Shown piece by piece: positions 34,190 to 38,259 of a DNA stretch of 38,259 nt (the first letter of the stretch is position 1; each line of letters starts with the position of its first letter). The position numbers and the translations under genes are program-made. This stretch comes from an uncultured Lachnospiraceae bacterium (GTDB lineage Bacteria > Bacillota > Clostridia > Lachnospirales > Lachnospiraceae). The notes below the pieces were generated by a model that worked only from the letters and a program-made list of their open reading frames with translations, was not told the origin of the DNA and ran no database searches. Where the stretch lies: NCBI GenBank assembly GCA_937891165.1, contig CALAEX010000022.1, forward strand, positions 1 to 38,259, in the 5' to 3' direction.

Positions 34190-34987
34190 TTGGATATAGC
34201 GTCCATAGTTGGTCTTGTTGTTGCAATTATATTAGTTATCATTTCGATTTGTTTAGGTGAAGATGGTGTAGCAAGTATTAAAGCCTTTCTTGATCCTGCA
34301 TCCGCTATGATTACATTTGGTGGTGCCTTTGCAGTTTGTTTGGTTATGTCATCTAGTATTAAGGAATATGTGGGTAATCTAAAATCTATTGGATTAATTA
34401 TGAAACCAGTGAAATCAAACGAAGAAGAAATCATTAAACAAATTATTGATTTATCTAATGTAGCGAGAAAAGAAGGTCTTCTTGCATTAGAAGAAACAGC
34501 AAATGAATTTGATGATGAATTTATTAAAAAAGGTGTTTTATTGATTGTCGATGGTACAGACCCAGAGTTTGTACGAAGTATTTTGGAAACAGAATTAACT
34601 TGTATTGGAGAGCGACATAAGAGTGTTATTTCTTTTTGGGAAAGTCTTGGTTCGATGGGACCTGCTTGGGGTATGATTGGTACACTGATTGGTCTGATTA
34701 ACATGTTAGGTAATTTGTCCGATATGGCTGCCGTAGGTCCTAACATGGCGATTGCGTTAATTACTACATTGTATGGTTCCATGCTTGCTAACTGGATTTG
34801 TATTCCAGTTTCTACAAAGTTAAAAGCAAACGATGGATTAGAAATTATGACAAAAGAAATTATCGTAGAGGGGCTTTTATCTATTCAAGCAGGAGAAAAT
34901 CCTCGTATTATTGAAGAAAAACTGAAATCCTTTATTTCCCCAGAACGTAGAAAGAATATGGGTGAAAAGGAAGAGGATGGTGAATAA
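34190..34987 (+). CDS. motA: Flagellar stator protein MotA
   Basis: The ion-channel subunit of the stator, which drives rotation against FliG. It has 265 residues and four predicted membrane helices (two near the start, two around 155-215), with a large cytoplasmic loop between helices 2 and 3 holding charged residues for FliG contact. Conserved features are M-G-P-A-W-G-M-I-G-T-L-I-G-L with its proline, and A-L-I-T-T-L-Y-G-S-M-L-A-N-W. The start is a TTG at 34190, seven bases after AGGTG; no ATG fits the frame at the N-terminus. Whether it carries H+ or Na+ cannot be decided by eye. motB follows after two bases. Confidence 0.95.
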   Translation: MDIASIVGLVVAIILVIISICLGEDGVASIKAFLDPASAMITFGGAFAVCLVMSSSIKEYVGNLKSIGLIMKPVKSNEEEIIKQIIDLSNVARKEGLLALEETANEFDDEFIKKGVLLIVDGTDPEFVRSILETELTCIGERHKSVISFWESLGSMGPAWGMIGTLIGLINMLGNLSDMAAVGPNMAIALITTLYGSMLANWICIPVSTKLKANDGLEIMTKEIIVEGLLSIQAGENPRIIEEKLKSFISPERRKNMGEKEEDGE

Positions 34988-34989
34988 GA

Positions 34990-35847
34990 TTGGCAAAGAA
35001 AAAGAAAGAGGATACCCCGGCTCCTGGCTCGCCAGCTTGGATGGCAACCTTTAGTGATTTGATGAATTTGTTACTTTGTTTCTTCGTTTTATTATTCGCA
35101 ATGTCATCTATAGATGAAGGCAAAGCACAAGCTTTAATGGAGTCTTTAGCAAATACCTTTAGTGTTTTTCAAGGAGGCGGTAGCTTTTTTGGAGATGGGA
35201 ATATGATTTCCAATGGTTCTTCACAACTTACAGAATTAGATGAATATTTTAATACAATGGGTCAAACAGATGACGGAAGTATTGATACCAATATTAATGA
35301 ATCAGGTGATGGGGTACAAGAACCTACGAAAACACCAGAAGAAATTATCCATGATAAAAATAAAGGACAAAGTTTGATTATTTATGATGAAGTAGCAGAT
35401 TTAAGAGAAAAATATAACCTTGGTGATTTTATAGAGCTTGGAGTGGATGAAGCAAAGTTTGAATATATTACGATTGAGATACAAGGTTCTTTGTTGTTTG
35501 AATCTGGTGATGCAACATTAATGGAAGAAGCAAAACCAATTATTTCTAGGATTGGTGATATTTTAAAACAATACATAGGGTATCGAGTAGAAGTAATTGG
35601 ACATACAGATAGTGTGCCACAAGTAAAAGCTCCATATTATAATAATGATATTCTTTCCACTTGGAGAGCGCTTTCTGTAGCAGAGTATTTGGCAAGCACA
35701 GAGGGAAAGAATCTTGGTTGGGAAAATGTTTATTATGTAGGTAGAGGTGACCATGAGCCTGTAGCTTCGAATGAAACAGAAGATGGTAGAGCCAAAAATC
35801 GTCGTGTAGAAATTCGTTTGTATAATCAAAAAAATTCGGAAAATTGA
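34990..35847 (+). CDS. motB: Flagellar stator protein MotB
   Basis: The plug and anchor subunit of the stator. It has 285 residues. A basic N-terminus (K-K-K-K-E-D) leads to the single membrane helix at about 20-40, with the essential ion-binding aspartate D23 in F-S-D-L-M-N-L-L-L-C-F-F. A Gly/Ser/Asp-rich linker with polar low-complexity sequence follows to about 150. The OmpA-like peptidoglycan-binding domain lies at about 157-280: I-G-H-T-D-S-V-P, then R-A-L-S-V-A-E-Y-L, and A-K-N-R-R-V-E-I-R-L at the end. The start is TTG at 34990, two bases after motA. fliL follows after 14 bases. Confidence 0.96.
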   Translation: MAKKKKEDTPAPGSPAWMATFSDLMNLLLCFFVLLFAMSSIDEGKAQALMESLANTFSVFQGGGSFFGDGNMISNGSSQLTELDEYFNTMGQTDDGSIDTNINESGDGVQEPTKTPEEIIHDKNKGQSLIIYDEVADLREKYNLGDFIELGVDEAKFEYITIEIQGSLLFESGDATLMEEAKPIISRIGDILKQYIGYRVEVIGHTDSVPQVKAPYYNNDILSTWRALSVAEYLASTEGKNLGWENVYYVGRGDHEPVASNETEDGRAKNRRVEIRLYNQKNSEN

Positions 35848-35861
35848 GAGGATAGAACGCT

Positions 35862-36377
35862 ATGAAAAAAAATATACTTGCTATTATTATTTTAGCAGCT
35901 ACTATTGTAAATATAGCATTAACTTCTTTAATGTTATTTACAGTGATTCCAAAGGCACAAAGAACAGATTCCTTAATTCAAAAGATTGTTAGCATTATTG
36001 ATTTAGAGTTAGAAAATCCAAATGCAGCAGATTATGCGGAAGTTCCTTTTGCTGATAGAGAAACTTATGCATTAGTAGAAACAATTACTGTTAATCTTGC
36101 AAGAATAGAAGGGGATAATAAGAATCATTATGCTCATGTAACAGCGACTTTAGTCTTAAATAAAGCTTCTGAAAGTTATGCAGTAGTACAGCCATTGTTA
36201 GTAAACTATGAGCCTATTATCAAGAGTATTATTAGTGAAGAAGTTGCAAAACATAATGTTAATACAATTGGTGAGGGTAAGAGAGAAATTCAGACAGAAG
36301 TATTAAGCAGACTTAGAACAGAATTTGAATCTGTAGATTTATTAGTAGGTGTAGATTTAATGATTGCATACGAATAG
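35862..36377 (+). CDS. fliL: Flagellar basal body-associated protein FliL
   Basis: A 171-residue single-pass protein. The membrane helix is at about 5-27 (I-I-I-L-A-A-T-I-V-N-I-A-L). The outer domain is mixed alpha/beta, typical of FliL: V-E-T-I-T-V-N-L-A at about 72-80, and a C-terminal V-G-V-D-L-M-I-A near the end. It encircles and activates the stator in other species. The gene lies between motB and fliM. Family identity is weak, so the call rests on architecture and neighbourhood. The ATG follows GAGAGGATAG. Confidence 0.88.
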   Translation: MKKNILAIIILAATIVNIALTSLMLFTVIPKAQRTDSLIQKIVSIIDLELENPNAADYAEVPFADRETYALVETITVNLARIEGDNKNHYAHVTATLVLNKASESYAVVQPLLVNYEPIIKSIISEEVAKHNVNTIGEGKREIQTEVLSRLRTEFESVDLLVGVDLMIAYE

Positions 36378-36402
36378 ACGAAAGGGCTAGGAGGAAGTAG
36401 TT

Positions 36403-37380
36403 ATGAGTGATATCTTATCTCAGGACGAGATAGATAAGTTGTTGAAAGCTTTTAGTAGTGGTGAGCTGGATGCAGATGAATTAAAAGAAACAAAAGAAAA
36501 ACAAGTGAAAAACTACGACTTTTCCAGACCTTCTAAATTTTCCAATGAACATTTGCGTACATTAGAAATTGTATTTGAACATTACTGTAGATTATTATCA
36601 ACGCATTTGCCAGCGTATCTTCGAGTGTCTGTACAGGCAGAGGTTGTTCAATCAGAAGCGGTGATTTATTCTGAATTTTCTAATGCGTTATCTAATCCAG
36701 TGTTATTGGGAATGATAGATTTTGAACCATTGGAAGGTAATATTATTGTTGAATTATCAGATAATTTAGGATATGCAATTATTGACCGTATGTTAGGTGG
36801 TGCAGGAGTTCCACTGGAAAAGAGAAGAGAATTTACAGAAATTGAACGAGTCATTTTGGAACGTATTTTTACAATTGCAACAAATTTACTTCAAGACCCA
36901 TGGGAAAATGTTGTGAAAATAAATCCTAGGTTTACGAGAATTGAAACAAATTCACAATTTGCACAATTTATTTCGCCAAACGAAATGGTTGCATTAGTGA
37001 CGATGAATTTGAAAATTGGGGCAGTAGAAGGTATGATGAATATGTGTATTCCTTATACTTGTATTGAACCAGTAATTGACAAGTTAAATACAAAGTATTG
37101 GTATTCTAACATGCAGAATAAGGATGAGGAAAGTTACAAAGAGTTTCTGGAAGTTTCTATTTCTAGAGCAAATATTCCGATTCGAGCGATTCTTGGTAAG
37201 AGTGTTATTTCTGTAAATGATTATATACATATGCAACGAGGAGATATTATTAAATTAGATACTTTTGTAGAAGATGAGTTGCGTATTTATGTAGGGAATA
37301 TATTAAAATTTACTGCATTACCAGGATTGTCGTCCGACTCTTATGCAGTTAAAATATCATCAATTATAAGGGAGGAGTAA
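36403..37380 (+). CDS. fliM: Flagellar motor switch protein FliM
   Basis: The middle rotor protein that binds phospho-CheY and sets the rotation sense. It has 325 residues. The N-terminal CheY-binding peptide is L-S-Q-D-E-I-D-K-L-L (residues 5-14). The middle CheC-like domain follows from about 40 (Y-D-F-S-R-P-S-K-F, then M-L-G-G-A-G, residues about 130-135). The C-terminal FliN/SpoA domain covers about 250-320 (I-L-G-K-S-V-I-S-V, then G-D-I-I-K-L-D). The ATG follows AGGAGGAAG. fliY follows after seven bases and begins with the same motif L-S-Q-E-E-I-N. Confidence 0.97.
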   Translation: MSDILSQDEIDKLLKAFSSGELDADELKETKEKQVKNYDFSRPSKFSNEHLRTLEIVFEHYCRLLSTHLPAYLRVSVQAEVVQSEAVIYSEFSNALSNPVLLGMIDFEPLEGNIIVELSDNLGYAIIDRMLGGAGVPLEKRREFTEIERVILERIFTIATNLLQDPWENVVKINPRFTRIETNSQFAQFISPNEMVALVTMNLKIGAVEGMMNMCIPYTCIEPVIDKLNTKYWYSNMQNKDEESYKEFLEVSISRANIPIRAILGKSVISVNDYIHMQRGDIIKLDTFVEDELRIYVGNILKFTALPGLSSDSYAVKISSIIREE

Positions 37381-37387
37381 CGGATAT

Positions 37388-38259
37388 ATGGAGGGTTTGT
37401 TATCGCAGGAAGAAATTAATGCGTTATTTGGCAGTACGGATGACGATATAGACACAGGTTCGCAATCCGACTTGCTATCTCCAGAAGAAAAAGATGCGAT
37501 TGGTGAAATATCTAATATCAGTATGGGTACTTCTGCCACAACGTTATCTGAACTGGTAAATAAGCAAAAAGTAGATATTTCAACACCAAAAGTTTCGGTA
37601 GTATCATGGAAAGAACTTGTAAATTCTTATGATAGACCATGTATTTTTATTCAGATTTATTATAAAGAAGGTCTGGATGGAAATAATATTTTGATTTTAA
37701 AAGAAAAAGATGTTAAAATCATTGCTGATTTAATGATGGGTGGTGATGGTTCTAATACAGAAGGAGAATTAACAGAATTACATTTAAGTGCAATTAGTGA
37801 AGCAATGAATCAAATGATGGGTTCAGCATCTACTTCCATTTCTTCTATGTTAGAAACAAAAGTGGATATTAGTCCACCGGATGCTACAAGAGTAGATTTA
37901 AATACAGCAGATGCGGGTAATATTGCACCATTTTTACAAGGGGATTTTGTTAAAGTTGCTTTTAGAATGCAAATAGGCAATTTGGTAGATAGTGAGTTAA
38001 TGCAGTTATATCCTGTAGAATTTGCAAAAGATTTGTATCGCAAATTTACAAATTCAGCGGATGAAATGATTGCTGCTTCAGCTCCAACCCCACCTCCAAC
38101 CCAAACCCCACCTCCAAATCCACAACCGATGGCACAGCAATCAATGATGCAGGGAATGGATATGTCAATGCAAGGTATGGGAATGCCAATGCAAGGTATG
38201 GGAATGCCAATGCAAGGTATGGGAATGCCAATGCAAGGCATGGGAATGCCAATGCAAGG
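37388..38259 (+). CDS. fliY: Flagellar switch protein FliY (5' part, cut by window edge)
   Basis: The switch protein with CheY-P phosphatase activity in Gram-positive bacteria. The first 290 codons are present and the frame runs off the right edge. The N-terminal peptide L-L-S-Q-E-E-I-N-A-L-F copies that of FliM. The CheC-like domain (about 30-220) carries two active-site E-x2-N motifs, G-E-I-S-N near residues 39-43 and S-E-A-M-N about 100 residues later. A Pro-rich linker (A-P-T-P-P-P-T) then gives way to Met/Gln/Gly/Pro repeats. The FliN/SpoA domain is expected beyond the window. The ATG is seven bases after fliM, with GGGAGGAG overlapping the fliM stop. Confidence 0.94.
   Translation, partial: MEGLLSQEEINALFGSTDDDIDTGSQSDLLSPEEKDAIGEISNISMGTSATTLSELVNKQKVDISTPKVSVVSWKELVNSYDRPCIFIQIYYKEGLDGNNILILKEKDVKIIADLMMGGDGSNTEGELTELHLSAISEAMNQMMGSASTSISSMLETKVDISPPDATRVDLNTADAGNIAPFLQGDFVKVAFRMQIGNLVDSELMQLYPVEFAKDLYRKFTNSADEMIAASAPTPPPTQTPPPNPQPMAQQSMMQGMDMSMQGMGMPMQGMGMPMQGMGMPMQGMGMPMQ
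38147..38259 (+). repeat. 21-bp tandem repeat coding M-Q-G-M-G-M-P in fliY
   Basis: Four full 21-bp units (38168-38251) differ at a single base, T to C in the fourth. A fifth unit begins at 38252 and leaves the window. A diverged unit, M-Q-G-M-D-M-S, precedes them at 38147-38167. Each unit keeps the frame, so copy number can change without breaking FliY. Confidence 0.92.

Noticed and set aside
34156..34782. 208-codon open frame on the minus strand opposite motA
   Set aside because: It lies wholly opposite a conserved gene, its Ser/Ile/Pro-rich translation resembles no family, and it has no ribosome site.
37810..38241. 143-codon minus-strand open frame with C-I-G-I-P-I-P repeats
   Set aside because: The repeats are the reverse complement of the fliY tandem repeat. 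The sense frame is a proper FliY continuing from conserved sequence.
38147..38259. Regular repeats suggesting a CRISPR array
   Set aside because: The units are directly adjacent with no unique spacers and remain in frame within fliY.

Overview
The window is AT-rich chromosomal DNA from a motile, low-GC Gram-positive bacterium. The gene set points to Clostridia and most likely a Lachnospiraceae-type anaerobe: CodY, NrdR, YlmC/YmxH, an FtsK/SpoIIIE translocase, and a fla/che operon using FliY and SwrD (FlbD). It has competence-type comM and dprA, and strong AGGAGG ribosome sites. I cannot name a species. Almost every gene is on the + strand; ylmC is the only convincing minus-strand gene. I see no tRNA, rRNA, insertion sequence, prophage or CRISPR array.

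Region 1 (1-2622): two multidrug/MATE-type exporters, the first cut by the window edge, followed by an AEC-family carrier. Region 2 (2623-4458): a promoter and rho. Region 3 (4591-6935): a probable envelope-stress module of PspA, a two-helix membrane protein with a Gly/Ser/Arg-rich head and a TPM-like outer domain, and a small SHOCT protein. Region 4 (6936-9444): pnp behind an unusually long, heavily folded leader. Region 5 (9540-15217): an M16 zinc peptidase, an O-acetylhomoserine sulfhydrylase-type PLP enzyme and the FtsK/SpoIIIE translocase. Region 6 (15239-16073): ylmC convergent with ftsK and divergent from nrdR. Region 7 (16074-22179): an intergenic stretch with a GC-rich palindromic element, then comM-dprA-topA and codY. 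The codY promoter carries a dyad resembling a CodY box.

Region 8 (22180-38259): the first part of the fla/che operon, in the order flgB, flgC, fliE, fliF, fliG, fliH, fliI, fliJ, ylxF/motE-like, fliK, flgD, TIGR02530-type protein, flgE, swrD, motA, motB, fliL, fliM, fliY. FliY runs off the right edge. These genes build the rod base, MS ring, C ring, export ATPase with its regulator and stalk, hook and cap, ruler and stator. The order matches Bacillus fla/che except for the TIGR02530 gene and the motAB insertion. fliH, motA and motB appear to start with TTG.

I find no complete undescribed multi-gene system. The best leads are non-coding or low-complexity: the pnp leader hairpins, a dispersed hairpin repeat shared by the rho and pnp upstream regions, the 133-bp palindromic element before comM, the candidate CodY autoregulatory site, the Met/Gln-rich tandem repeats in the FliY linker, and the PspA/TPM-like/SHOCT cluster.
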